Below are positions 34,985 through 47,028 of a stretch of 64,000 bases of DNA, in pieces. The stretch is from Aquilaria yunnanensis (taxonomy: Eukaryota; Streptophyta; Magnoliopsida; Malvales; Thymelaeaceae). Under the pieces are notes generated by a model. That model worked only from the letters and a program-made list of their open reading frames with translations. It was not told the origin of the DNA and searched no databases. The DNA is taken from assembly GCA_039654915.1 (NCBI GenBank), contig CM077596.1, forward strand, positions 54,000,501 through 54,064,500, written 5' to 3'. A program made the position numbers and the translations under genes. Each line of letters starts with the position of its first letter. The stretch's first letter is position 1.

Positions 34985-36400
34985 TGTTAGTATTGTGCCC
35001 AAAAAGCCAATCATGAGATGATTGTATTTTTGCACATTGAGTCATGATATTTTATTGAGGCATTAATCCAGCAATTTTGTTTGTTGTTTTGTTTCTGCGT
35101 AATGTAATAAACATAATTGTAACCCTAGAATAATGATATTCTTAAACGTCCCTAGTCTAGTATTATTGTGGAGCGGGTTGCAATAATACATAATGACTAG
35201 CATATGTGGAGACTAATATGAGATATGTAGTCTACATATGGGTATAAGTTGAAGAACTTGTGTACTGGACCGACCCACCATGAGAACACTTCATGGATCG
35301 TTATATGAGTGTCATAAGTGATTCTCATAGTGATCATGGTATATGTAGTCCTTCGACCTAAGATCAGCAAGGTTCCCTACATGTGAGTCACATACTTTGA
35401 TACTTTCCTTTGTTGCTCGTAACTGAGTGAACTTGAAGGAGGTCATTGGGTATGTCACATATCATGCGGAGGGATTTGTATGATCAAGATGGGATTTGTC
35501 CCTCCTATGTAACGGGAGTGATATCTTTGGGCCCCTTGATAGAGTAAGACTTAGAAAATGCATGGCCATGCTCCGATGAGTTGATATATGATATCAATGT
35601 CGTCAGTTTAAGTTGGTCTACTCGGTAATCAAGAAACCAAAGATTGGGCTATACGAGAGTGACACATTCCATGTCTTGTGCTTAGTCTTGATATCTTGGA
35701 CAAAGGGACAATGGCATATATCGGTGATGATCATAAAGGTTTAGTCGATTCACTGACAATCTTGTCACTTGGGTAGCAATGATGTGTTGCTAGACACCGC
35801 TCATTGCTTATGATCATAAATGTGATTTATGATCATTGCCAACATGGCAAGAGCCTAGTGGGTCACACACATAGAGCTATTTGGATCATTAGAGTGCATG
35901 GGCTAATTATTTGGGTTATGGTTTCACTTTAATTTCGGATTAATAATGGGCCAAGGAGTTGAGCCATTATTAAGCCTGAAATTAAATCCTAATTGGATTA
36001 GGGCTTTGAAACCCATTAGGCCTGGAAGTTGAGTCTCACTATAAATACAACGTTTAAGTGAGAAATTCGCAGGTCTCCTTGCCCTAGCCTCCCAAAAGGA
36101 CAGCCGCACTCTTCTCTTGCAATTCCTTGGAGGACGCAAGCTAGCACTGCGAGCGCAAGAGAAACACATCTGCCGGGACGTGGTGGAAGCGTGGTGATCC
36201 CGAGAGGCTCGTGTGGATACCATAGAGAGCCTGAACACGTCAACTGTTCAGGTTTTGTGATTCGACTCTACAGTTGAGTGAGAGATCTCAACCGAAAATT
36301 AGGTATGAAATTTTTGAACACCCGGTTTACCCCGTTTCACTTGGATCCTGGAGGGTTTCGGTTAAATTCCGCTGCGCTGTTTGGCTCCCGAAACCCGACA
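34985..36400 (+). repeat. 3' LTR of the young copia
   Basis: It is 1416 bp, exactly as long as the 5' LTR, with only substitutions between them (about 18). It ends 'cccgaca', followed by GTGAA (36401-36405). Confidence 0.95.
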
Positions 36401-37254
36401 GTGAACTAGGTGAGCTTATTAGCTTAAGACACCTAGTGGTAGCCAAATGCACCAAGTTAGGTGGAGGCTTAGTACCATAGTGTACTAGACAAGCTAGGGG
36501 CTTGAGGCACTATGTTGGAGCCTAGTACACATAGTGGGTTCATTGGAACGTAAGCAAAGAGCATCCACCATGTTCACCTGTACAACAATAAAATGAAGGA
36601 TTTTTAGTGAGCATAGCTCACAAGATGTCAGCAAGCCAGGGCTTGCTAGGGATGAGTTAGGGGCCAAAAACTTGCTAGGCATGTGATGACATCTGTATGA
36701 GAACTAGGAAGAGGTAAGGTCCAAATAGACTCAAATATATGCACATATGCTAGGCCTCAAACTATGCTAGGCCTCAAACTATGCAGGGTCCACAATAGAT
36801 TGCATATAATATATATATGAGTGTCCTTAGGTTTTTGTTTGCAGGTTTTATTTTTCTTTGCAAGCCTTCAAATCCCTTATTAGGAATCTTTGGATTCTCA
36901 CTCCCTTTAGTGTTGTTGTGTAGATTGTATTTGTAATGAGCTAGAAACCATTGAGGGTTGTTGTGTAGTGTGTTCACACAAGTAATGACCTGATGAATCA
37001 TTTATTGATTGTAGTTTTATTGGTTAAGTTATTTATGCTAACTATAGTTGTCTTGTAGCCTTGTAGAGGCTAGTGGCACAAAGACAGACATAGTGGACCA
37101 TGGATCTCAATAGTAGTCCTTTAGTATATATATGTATGCTAGTTTAGCCTCAAATGTCTCTAGGTCGAGTACTATTTTAGTTGCTTTGGGCATGTGCATA
37201 ATCTTTACTTATGTAATGATGCACATGCATGGTCATTACGTGTAGTAAGTACAC
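36401..37254 (+). mobile_element. Family X LTR (plus), segment 4
   Basis: It begins with the second GTGAA copy and matches, on the opposite strand, about 16240-17000 of the complete family X LTR: 'gagtgtccttaggtttttg', 'gctaactatagttgt', 'catgtgcata-tctttactt'. It is cut at 37254 by the Athila LTR; 'tacac' (37250-37254) would be that element's duplication, but its partner lies outside the window. The minus-strand ORFs here are shadows. Confidence 0.75.
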
Positions 37255-37460
37255 TGTTAGGCACATAATTCAATGGTCAAAGTTGTTGACTTTTTGGTAA
37301 CTTTGACCATTAATTACTTGTACCTCTTCCCTTTTATCTTAGTTTTTTCTTGTTTTCATTGCCTTTCCACAGGCTAGATGGTGTTGTGGAAATAGTGGTT
37401 GGGAGCGAGATTGAGCGGATGGAGTTGGGCAAGTGAAGTGGTTGAAGATAAAATGAAACG

Positions 37461-37558
37461 TTGGCGACACGTCACCAACACTAGTGAAGTTCTGTCAAGT
37501 TTTCACCAATCGGCAACGTGTCACCGCCATCTCGACCCAATTGGTGACGCGTCGCCAA
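37461..37558. promoter_or_regulatory. Cluster of three 18-bp near-palindromes upstream of the LTR TATA box
   Basis: Copies at 37461-37478, 37510-37527 and 37541-37558 derive from an inferred perfect palindrome TTGGCGACGCGTCGCCAA; most differences are CpG-to-TpG/CpA changes. The cluster ends 136 bases before the TATA box, a normal place for transcription factor sites. ACGCGT fits the plant CGCG-box (VCGCGB) consensus bound by CAMTA factors; binding is inference. Confidence 0.6.
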
Positions 37559-37693
37559 TGTCTACTCTATTTTGCTAAGTCTCACAATTTTGATGGTCGC
37601 CCACACTTCTTACCTGATGACCTGTCCTTGGAAGAGGGATTTTTTTCCCTTTAGGATTTTGGAAGAGAAGAGGAGGAGAGAAGTGGCTTAGGC

Positions 37694-37701
37694 TATAAAT
37701 A
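37694..37701 (+). promoter_or_regulatory. TATA box in the Athila 5' LTR
   Basis: TATAAATA, conserved at 63247-63254 in the 3' LTR. Confidence 0.65.
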
Positions 37702-38665
37702 AAGGAAGGAAATGAAGAGATCATCATCTACCTTGGCACCCTCTTTTTCTCATCACTTCTTGGGATTTCCACCATTAGAGAAGGCGTAAGGCTTAAAGAA
37801 GGAGACTAGGAGTCAAGGAGGCTTAGACTACTAGAATCCATCTTGGGTTTCTTCTTTTCCTTTTCTACTTTATTTGGATTTTCATGGTTCGTTTGTTTAT
37901 GGGTTTATTGTTGAACACATTGATGGAGTGTGAGTAGATTGTTACATCTCTCTAGGATGACACTTCTTTTCTTTGCTATTCAATGGATCTCCATTTATTT
38001 TTTATGGATGTGGATCACTTGTGTTGCCTCTTCTTGTGCTAAATGTTGTGTGTTGAAAGGCCACCTCACATAAATCACCAATCTCATTTAGTTCTTGAGA
38101 GAAGAACAAAAGGGGATGGAAGAGAAGAAGGGGGCATAATGGGTCTTTTAGATTAGAGGTAATATAGGAATTCATTAGGTGTTTAAAAGAGGGTTGAGGC
38201 TTAATCCACCTTAGGTTAAAACATGTGCTTGAGTAATGCCTTGTTTAATCATAGGTGAGCAAAAACTTGTCTTGAGAATGGGGGTTTTTGAACTTGAACC
38301 TTATCACCATATAAAGGGTGACTATCTTAGGGCTTCAATTAGCTTGGGTAGCAAGGAAACAGAGTGGAGTCCTAGAGGGATGGTTTTCACAATTTTAGCC
38401 CCTTTGACAAGTCTCTTTTAGTACCTAGAGCATTTGTTAGCTTAACATCTTACATTGCTTTAGAAATTAGCATCTTTATTCACTCTATTTCAATACTTTT
38501 CCGTGGTTGATTAGGTAGCTCGAGTAGATAAATTCAATTCTTAGTTAAACCTCATTATCTCTTGAGATGATACCTATATTTGCCCTTTAGTACATGACGA
38601 CTCCGTACACTTGTGGGTAAACGAGGGTTACAAATGAAAAGCTCTTGGTTTTACAACAAAGTTTT

Positions 38666-38683
38666 TGGCACCGTTGCCGAGGA
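38666..38683 (+). other. Primer binding site, tRNA-Asp type (Athila)
   Basis: 'tggcaccgttgccgagga' differs at two positions, both G-to-A, from TGGCGCCGTTGCCGGGGA, the complement of the plant tRNA-Asp 3' end used by Athila elements. It follows the LTR after seven bases. Confidence 0.85.
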
Positions 38684-38777
38684 TTTTGATTAGATTTTTA
38701 ACTTGGTTATTGAATGTTGGTTATTCTTGTCTACTTGATTTTTTCCCTTGTAGTTAGTGTGCTCTTCTTTGTCAATT

Positions 38778-38782
38778 GTAGG
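38778..38782. repeat. Target duplication GTAGG of the family Y solo LTR
   Basis: GTAGG at 38778-38782 and 42735-42739 flanks the insert. Its removal brings the gag start to about 115 bases after the Athila primer site. Confidence 0.85.
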
Positions 38783-41700
38783 TGTTGTGCCCTAAACTGC
38801 CCCTAGCCCATCTGGGCCTGATTATCAAAGTAATACAGCAGAATTTATTCATACAGAAGGGGCTTTATTAATTATTATGAGCACCAACGGCGTGACTCCA
38901 GGATCTATTATGGTACTAGCTTGTCAATTAATTACTTCCTAGGTGATGTTAGGGTGCTCTTTAGGTACATGCTAGCACCTAAGTAGAATTTCTAGTGTTG
39001 CATTCATGATTTTATCTTGATTACATGCATACTTCATCACAAAGCATACTTTATTCCAATTCAACATAAGCTTCTCCTGTAATATCTTCACATGCTCATT
39101 TCATCCAAGCTACATATAGCCATACACTTATTCCACTAGGTGCATCAGATGTGTGTCCATCAAGTGTACTATTTCAATGCATGGCAACCAAGAAGCCCAT
39201 ATTCCATTTCAAGTTTGAAAATCATATTTCATATCCATGAGCATTCTACCAATCTAGTACACATAACACAATCATCCATCAAGACATTCCACCTGCATGA
39301 ATTCAAGCATACTTCTCATATATTCATCCTTCAAAGTCATCAACATCATAAGTCATCATAATCATCCATCCAAAGCAAAATTCATCATCATAAGTTATCC
39401 AGAATTATGCCTATCCATAGAACAGCAAACAAGCATCACCTACTTGGAAAACATACCAAGGAATGCTTCATGTCTAAGTTTATCCAAGTTCAAGTTTTAC
39501 AGACCAAGTTCTCATAACTACTTAATCTTCAACTCATATAAACATGGAACACAATCCACCTTATAGACCTTGTTCCCACAACTTCTAGACTCCATATCCT
39601 GCACAGGTAAGTCCACAACATTAGTTTGATCCACAAGCAATCTATACCACATAAGTCACTTTGAACATATGAATATATTGAGCAACACTATACACATACC
39701 CAACCCTTTAGTATATCATAACGAGTACTCTGCTACTCCTCACTTGATCTATCAAGCCATCCATTTCCTGAAAAGGTAGAGCAGGGTGGGTGAGTTATAA
39801 AACTCAATAAGAATCCCGGCGGCATCCAATGCCTAGTGAGGTAATTATCTCATGACTTTCTTAGTCATTATACGGCTTTCAAAGCCTAACTTGTGCCAAG
39901 AATGTAATGGCAATTAATCCATGTTCCTGCAAAGGAAAACACTAAAACAAAGAAAACACAAGATATAACGCAATAGCAATAATAATAATAATAATCTAGG
40001 TCAGCATGCGCAAACAATTTCAGAGAAGCACACAACTCAACACACACAACACTGTTCTCGTAACATCGTGTCCCATGACACCATTCCTCATGGGACCCTG
40101 GGCATCGCAAGCATTAGCATTTCCATAACACCATTCCTGGTCGACCATTTCTTTATTTTATACTGAGCTCATTAACTTGGGACTGAGTTGACCAAACTCG
40201 ATGCCAAGACCCAAATGCTTGCATAATTACTCATGAGTAAACCATAATTGCCAAAGCAACAATACCTCGCCCATTATGCACTTATGTGCCCAAATATCCA
40301 ACTAAGAAAGTATCATGAGTCCTCACAAAAAGTAACAACCACATAGCCCTGACATGCACACCTATGGTCACTTGGTTCTTTGACTATCACATAGGGGCAC
40401 TAATACTCACAATGAAAGGTCATGGAAAATATACCATGGAGAGAGTGAGCATAGGGATTCTTACCAACATTTATGTAACCTTTTTGCTCATTGTCTTTGC
40501 CTTGCTTTGCTTTGTTTTTTGTTGTAACTTTGTCTTTGCCTTAATGGACCTATAAAGCCCAAAACACTAGCAAGTTAATCTCTTGCTTTTCATTAACCAT
40601 GAGAACCATAATTTACCAAGAAATCTTGGTTTAACGTACTCAACCTCACTTAAAGAGGTAAGGCCCATAATTTAACCTTTCTTGGTTATTGTCCAAGTCT
40701 TTTGCCAATGTAGCCCATGTAGTCAATTGTAGCCCATTTTGCCAATATCACCAATGTGGCCAATTTAGCCCATGTAGGAGTTTAAGAACATTATGCTCAA
40801 GTGTTTAGTTCTGGAACTTTTTTTGTAATTGTCATGGCCGAATATTGTCTTTACTTCTCTCTCAAGCTTTACTTGATTTTCAAGCTTTCTTGTACTTAAA
40901 AGCTTCACATTTACCAAGCACACTTGGTTTTCACTTAAGGACTTCAAGAATAATCATTGACAGAATTGTCCTTTATTTCTTCTTTCTCATTTTAGTCCCA
41001 TGTTTCATTAGGAACACTTTTACAACCAAGAACACTTGGTCTACATGCATCCACCAAAAATTGGCACTAAGGCCGAAAGTACTCTTCATTTCTTTCTTTC
41101 ATATTTTTGTTCCACATGCATCAAGGAACCCATTACTGTGAATAATTCAGGGCTAAAATGCCAAGTCACAGAAACTACAATATGACCGAATCTTTTATTG
41201 TTTCTATAGCTTACAAAATTTCTCTTTTTACATCCATCTTTTGGCCATTGTCTTGTATACTCATAAAAGTTCCATTTCTACCAAGAAAACTTGGTTTTAT
41301 GCTCATGCACACCAAGAAACCAACTTGGCCGAAAATCCATCTTTGCTTTTCTTCCATCCTTGGCTTGTTTCCTTGCTTGGGATGGCCATACAAGCTTCAA
41401 GGCACCAAGAACACTTGGTTTAAAGCCTCATAATGCCATGTACACACATGGCCGAAAATCCATCCTTGTTCTTCTTGGAGCTCTCCTCGATTTCTTGCTT
41501 CTCATGGCTTTAAAATGCCATGCATGCCTTGAACTCTTGAGTTAAGCTCAAGAACACTAAGAACCCTTCATGGCCGAAACTTCACTTGCTTTTAACCCCT
41601 CACAAAGAGGTAATAGCCAAATTTGAGCTTCATCCTTCTTGAAGTTCTTCTTGATTTTCTTGCTTCCCATGGCTTGAAAATGCCATGCATGCCTTGAAAT

Positions 41701-42734
41701 CCTTAAGTTGAGCTCAAGAACACTAAGAACACACCATGGCCGAAACTTCAAAGAGCTTTTAAACCCTCTTTGAAGAAGTAATGGCTGAATATGGAGCTTC
41801 ATCTTCTTGGAGTTCTTTCTTGATTTCCTTGCTCCTCATGGCTTAAAAATGCCATGCATGTTTATGAGCTCTTAAGTTGAGCTTAAGAACACTAAAATCT
41901 CCATATGGTGGAATCTTCAAGAGAGCATTTCTTGGACCTTTCTCTTGATTTCTTGCTCTAGATGGGTTTAGAAGCTTGAAATCACTAAGGAAATGTGTTT
42001 GCATGTGTGAGAATGAGTGTTTTTAGCTATGGCTGAGAGGTAGAATGAAGGAAGAAGATGATGGAGCTTGAACAAAGCCATGGCCAGTTATGCTTGAGTT
42101 TAGAGAGAATGGAGAGCATAAGGGCTAGAGAGAGTGTGGTGTGTAAGTGAAATGGGAGGAAGTAAGGTTGATGGCCGGTTATTGACATTCAAATGGGTGG
42201 GAGACAATTTCAAATGGCCATTAAACAATTGGTAGTGGAGGGGACACACTTAGTGGAGTTTGTAGTGGACAATAAACAATTGTGAGTGGGGGGACAAGAG
42301 TGGGAGACATGTATGGGTAATATAATAGTTTAAGGGGAAAGTGGGGGACATGTCATAATTAAAATATTGTGAGTGGATGCCCATTTAATTAATGGGTAAG
42401 GGGATGGCCAGCTACTTTAAAAAAATCTGTCATGGAATTGGCCAAATCCCAACTTAGTCCTCCAATTTCCTCAATTTCTGCAACTGAGTCCTCCTACAAA
42501 ACTTTCCTTTGTGCAATTGAGTCCCTCAACTTCAAATTTCACCATTTTCATCACCAATGCTCTTGGCCTTAGCCAAGTTTAATTCCAAGAGTGTCCAACA
42601 CTCATTTATGCCCATTCCATAATTAATTCAAGGTCTCCACAATTTAATTGCTTATTTTCCAATTTAGGAAAATTTTTCTGTCCTCAATCCGCTTAACCCG
42701 TTAATTAATCATTTAGGATTTTCCAGGCATTACA
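38783..42734. mobile_element. Solo LTR of family Y, 3952 bp
   Basis: It starts 'tgttgtgccctaaac', ends 'ccaggcattaca' and is flanked by GTAGG. No primer site, protein domain or internal LTR pair is seen, so it is a solo LTR or a non-coding element. Its 3' 1.4 kb matches 1-1420. It has internal tandem units of 166-168 bp (anchors 'catggctt' at 41503, 41669, 41837) and an (AAT)6 at about 39977-39995. ORFs at 39140-39566, 40845-41545 and others show no domains. Length and lack of coding fit the very long LTRs of some gypsy groups. Confidence 0.8.
41500..41900. repeat. 166-168 bp tandem units inside the family Y LTR
   Basis: Each unit has 'catggctt-aaaatgccatgcatg', 'gagct-aagaacactaa' and often 'catggccgaa'. 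In the copy at 1-1420 the same phrases occur at less regular intervals (421, 546), so unit number and length vary between copies. Confidence 0.65.
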
Positions 42735-42751
42735 GTAGGTACATTTAGTGC

Positions 42752-43960
42752 ATGACCCGGAGCTCTTGTTCTCAATTGGTACCGCTTGATTTGGAGATTG
42801 AAGGAAGGTTAAGGGAACTTCATTTAAGAAGCAAGGTGGTTGAAGAAGGTAATACTAGTACTTCCAATTTCATCAATATGGAAGGAAATCAAGGAGACAA
42901 CATAAGGAACCTTGGAAGGGAAAAGAATGTCAATGCCATGGATCCCAATGGAGTTGAAGAAGTGATGGACAATGGTAATGGTGCTAGAAGAAAAGGTAGA
43001 CTAGTGCTTGACTACTTTCGTCCTCAAAGGGTGGAGGATCATGATAACATGATAAGACCGGTGCCGCTTCGAGGGTGAGCTTTCATGATTCCTAGCCATA
43101 TTCTCCAATTAGTTGAAGCACATCCATTCGGAGGAGCTCTTGATGAAGATCCAAACAACCATATCAAGAGGTTTGTTCGATTATATGATACTTTTGGTTT
43201 GGAAGGTGTAAGTGAAGATGCGAAAAGGATGAGACTTTTCCCCTTTTCTTTTGTCGATGAAATGATGGAATGGTTTGAGAATTTGGAGCCTACATCGGTT
43301 CATACATGGTTTAATGAAGATCCAAACAATCATATCAAGAGGTTTGTTCGACTGTGTGATACTTTTGATTTGGAAGGTGTAAGTGAAGATGCAAAAAGGA
43401 TGAGACTTTTCCCCTTTTCTCTTATGGATGAAGCGACTGAATGGTTTGAGAATTTGGAGCCTACATCAGTTCATACATGGCAAGAGTTATATGATGCATT
43501 TATTTAGAGGTTTGTCCCATCTCAAAAAGATTTTGAGCTTAAGAATGAATTGTTGGCCTTTAGGCAAAATGAATGGGAGTCATTTGCGGAGTCATGGGTG
43601 CTCTTCAAGAGGATGGTGAAGAGGGTACCAACTCAAGATATTTATCAAGCTCACCAACTTCATCTCTTCTATAGTGGTTTGAGTTTAAATACTCATTTGC
43701 AAGTTGATGCCGCCGCCGGTGGTTTCTTATTATTGAAAGATGTGGAGGAGTACTTTGAATTGTTAAACAACATGGCCAAAAGCCTCGAGCTTAGTGGAAA
43801 AAGGGCTCCAAGGAAGGAGAGTGGTTTGTATGAGGTAGAAAAGGATACCTCTCTCCAAGCACAACTTTCGGCACTCACTAGCATGGTATTCAAATTGTCA
43901 AAAAATCAAGATAGGATGAAATTGCAACAAGCTATGGCTAGTGAGGATGTGAAGAAGTAG
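42752..43960 (+). pseudogene. Athila gag with in-frame internal duplication
   Basis: Gag starts 'MTRSSCSQLVPLDLEIEGRL', just downstream of the solo LTR. A stop (about 43076) comes before the core 'MIPSHILQLVEAHPFGG'. The core contains 'EDPNNHIKRFVRLYDTF' to 'WFENLEPTSVHTW' twice in tandem: a 171-bp, 57-codon in-frame duplication (about 43143-43313 and 43314-43484). It continues 'QELYDAFI', stop at 43505, then 'RFVPSQKDFELKNELLAF', 'FAESWVLFKRMVKRVP' and 'FYSGLSLNTHLQVDAAAGG', typical of Athila gag. It ends with a stop near 43958. Confidence 0.85.
43143..43484 (+). repeat. 171-bp in-frame tandem duplication in Athila gag
   Basis: 'gaagatccaaacaa' recurs at 43145 and 43316, offset 171. Copies differ at a small number of positions, so the duplication is younger than the element family. 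Confidence 0.9.
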
Positions 43961-43965
43961 AAGAT

Positions 43966-45324
43966 GTGAATTTTGTGGGGTACCAGAATCCTTACCCACC
44001 CAATCCAGGAGGAGGAAACTTCTTTCCAAGGAATCGTCAACATGAAGGGTTCAACTATTCAAATCCAACAGGTGCTATGCAACCACAAGGTGAGACCTCT
44101 AATGAATTGGAGGCCTCTTTGAAGGACTTCCAGAAGGGAATGATGGGAGAGTTCATGTATGATGTGAGGGGGATGGCTAGTGGAAAAAACAAAAAGATTT
44201 ATGTATTGGAAGATGAAATGAAGATGTTGCAAGCTAACACTCAAGCATTAATAAAAAATTTGGAAACACAAATGGGTCAACTATCTACTTCTATGCGGCA
44301 ACTCCAAAAGGGGAAGTTTATGGATGTCAACCCAAGGGAGTCTTGCCAAGCTATTACTCTAAGAAGTGGGATGAATGTGGTGACACAACTCAAAGAGCCT
44401 CCCATTCAAGAAGATTATCCTCTCCAAGGACCTACCTTACCGGAAAGTGTTAAAGATGTTCAAGTGTCACCACTAAGAGGTGAGGAACCTAATTCAAAGG
44501 GGGAGGCAAGAAATGTACCCATGCAAAAGGAAGCACCAAAGAATATTCCTACTCTTCCATACCCCCAAAGGTTCAAGCCCAAGAAGGAAGACACCCAATT
44601 TATGAGGTTTATAGAAATATTCAAAAAATTGGAGATCAACATTCCTTTCTTGGAAGCAATCAATGAAATGCCTTCATATGCTAAGTTCATCAAGGAGTTG
44701 ATCACTAAAAAGAGGAAGTTCCTTGATAATGAACTCATTTTGATGAAGGAAGAAGCAAGTGCCATTATTCAAAGGAAGATGCCTAAAAAACTCAAGGACC
44801 CGGGGAGTTTTACTATTCCTTTAGACATTGGGTCTTTCCATTGTAACAAGGCTTTATGAAACCTTGGGGCTAGTATTAACTTGATGCCATTATCTATTTG
44901 TAGGAGCCTTGGTCTTGAAGAGGTGAAGCATTCATCGATTTGTCTCTAATTGGCGGATAGATCATTCACCTTTCCAAAATGAGTTTAGGAGGATGTGTTG
45001 GTTAAGGTTGGCAAGTTCATATTCCCAGTAGACTTTGTGGTGTTGGACATGTAGAAAGATCGAAACATGCCAATCATACTTAGGAGACCATTCCTCGCTA
45101 CCAGGAAAGTCGTGATAGATGTGAAAAAAGGTAATCTCACTTTAAGAGCTAATGATGAGGAAATTACTTTCAATCTTGCTCAAGCCATGAAATCTATTGA
45201 TGATGAGGTGCCCAAGTGTTTTATGGTTGATGTGATTGATTCTTGTATTGAAGAGAAAAGGGATTTATTGCTTATTGAGGACCCCATTGGAAGAGCACTT
45301 GTTTTTTGGAAATCCATGTGGTGA
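43966..45324 (+). pseudogene. Athila gag C-terminus and protease relic
   Basis: 'NFVGYQNPYPPNPGG' and a Q/N-rich region with a coiled-coil part ('LEDEMKMLQANTQALIKNLE'), then 'ESCQAITLRSGM' and a long linker to 'LKDPGSFTIPLDIGSFHCNKAL'. The protease follows as stop-'NLGASINLMPLSICRSLGL': the catalytic Asp expected before LGAS is Asn and the preceding codon is a stop (about 44857). 'RNMPIILRRPFLATRKVVID' is the protease C-terminal pattern of this lineage. The product cannot be an active protease. Confidence 0.8.
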
Positions 45325-46430
45325 GGAAGACTATGAAGTAATGAGCACCGTGGTTACCCTTGATTCTTGTGGGAAGTTGCAAGCGCTAAGGAAAATGGTA
45401 GAGCAACTTTTATCTTGTGATCTCAAGGAAGAGCCTACGTTGGAGTTGAAGCCACTACCAAAAGATCTCAAGTATGTCTATCTTGGCAATGGAGGGTCGC
45501 TTCTGGTGATTATTTCTTCCACATTGACTACTTTAGAGGAAGAGAAATTGATTCGAGTGTTGAGGAAGCATAGAGGGGCAATGGCTTGGTCCATCTCTGA
45601 CATCAAGGGAATTAGCCTGGAAATTTGCATGCATAAGATTCTTATGGAAGATGACTTTAAGCCTTCCATTGTAGCTCAAAGAAGCTTAAATACAAACATG
45701 AAAGAAGTAGTAAAATAGGAAATTGTGAAGTTGCTCAATGCCGGGATTATCTACCCAATCTCGAATTCTCATTGTGTAAGCTCAGTGCAAGTGGTACCTA
45801 AAATGGGTGGTACAACCGTGGTGGGCAATAATAATAACTCGGTTAGTCACCAAATGGAGAGTGTGTTTCGATTATCGGAAGCTCAACAAGGCTACCCAAA
45901 AAGATCATTTCCCCCTTCCTTTTATTGATCAAATATTGGATAGGTTGGTGGGGCATGAGTTTTATTGCTTCTTGGATGGGTATTTGGGTTATAATCAAAT
46001 TGTGATAGAACTGGAGGATTAAGAGAAGACTCTTTCACTTGTCCTTGGGGTACATATGCTTTCCGAAGAATGCCATTTGGACTTTGCATTGCCCCGGCAA
46101 CCTTCAAAGATGTATAATGGCCACCTTTTCGAACATGGTGGAAAAATGCATAGAGGTATTTATGGATGATTTTTGGATCTTTGGTGATTCTTTTGATGCA
46201 TGTTTAGATAATCTAGCTCTTTCCTTGAAGAGATCTAAAAAAACTAACTTAGCTTTGAATTGGGAAAAGTGTCATTTCATGGTTAGCTCGGGTATAGTGC
46301 TTGGGCACAAAATTTCTTGTGAGGTCATGGAGGTCTATAAAGCAAAGATTGTGGCCATTGAAAAAATACCGCCTCCCTCCAATATGAAAGGGGTGAGAAG
46401 TTTCTTAGGGCATGCCAGCTTTTACTGAAG
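45236..46430 (+). pseudogene. Athila reverse transcriptase relic
   Basis: 'LKDLKYVYLGNGG' and 'HRGAMAWSISDIKGIS' precede RT. The fingers read 'LLNAGIIYPISNSHCVSSVQ', broken by frameshifts around 45810, then 'DYRKLNKATQKDHFPLPFID' and 'FYCFLDGYLGYNQI'; the canonical Ser-Gly of the last motif is changed. After more frameshifts, the palm 'VEKCIEVFMDDFWIFG' keeps the DD pair (about 46140-46185). 'ALNWEKCHFMVSSGIVLGH' follows. It is no longer one frame. Confidence 0.8.
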
Positions 46431-47022
46431 ATTTATAAAGGATTTTTCCCAGATTGCCAAGCCATTATGCAACTTGCATGAGAAGGATGTGTCATTTCAT
46501 TTTGATGATAGTTTCTTGGAAGCATTCAACATTTTGAAGGAGAAATTGATGAGTGCACTAGTGGTGGTAGCACCTAATTAGGAGGAACCATTTGAAGTCA
46601 TGTGTGATGCTACTGATTTCACCGTGGCAGCGGTGTTGGGTTAAAGGAAGGAAAAGATTTTTTTAGTTATTTATTACGCTAGCAAAGCCTTGGATGGAGC
46701 TCAACAAAATTATACCACAACAGAGAAGGAGCTCTTGGTGGTGGTCTACGCAATGGACAAGTTTTGGTCGTACATTGTGGGTTCTAAAGTTGTGGTTCAC
46801 ACCGATCATGCGGCAATTAGGTATTTGTTTACCAAGAAGGACGTGAAACCAAGACTTAAAAGATGGATTCTTTTGCTTCAAGAATTTGATTTGGAGGTGA
46901 AGGACAAGAAAAGATGTGAGAATCTTATGGCCTACCACTTATCTAGATTGGAAGGCCAAGAGCAACCTTTAGGGAAACCTATTCAAGAGCACTTCCTGGA
47001 TGAAAGTCTATTCAAAGTATAA
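46431..47022 (+). pseudogene. Athila RNase H relic
   Basis: 'VMCDATDFTVAAVLG' (catalytic Asp near 46605) is followed by a stop, then '[20 protein letters not shown]', '[20 protein letters not shown]' and '[14 protein letters not shown]'. The order is standard for gypsy pol. Confidence 0.8.
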
Positions 47023-47028
47023 GGTAAG

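Larger units (their letters stand above)
28097..36400 (+). mobile_element. Near-intact Ty1/copia retrotransposon, 8.3 kb
   Basis: Two LTRs of 1416 bp each, a GTGAA duplication at both ends, a tRNA-Met primer site, one long gag-pol frame and a purine tract make this a full-length element. I counted about 18 differences between the LTRs by eye, near 1.3 per cent, which makes it the youngest datable insertion here. It lies in the family X LTR, ten bases from the Tat element. Three visible lesions disable it: two stops in the polyprotein and a cysteine lost in integrase. Confidence 0.95.
37255..38658 (+). repeat. 5' LTR of the Athila-like element
   Basis: It is 1404 bp, starts 'tgttaggcacataattc' and ends 'ttttacaaca'. 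It holds three copies of an 18-bp near-palindrome (37461, 37510, 37541) and a TATAAATA at 37694-37701. The ORF at 38236-38421 recurs in the 3' LTR only as repeated DNA. Confidence 0.9.

Noticed and set aside
41158..41545. Overlapping ORFs in the solo LTR
   Set aside because: They run through the internal repeats, are not kept in the related LTR at 1-1420 and have no motif.
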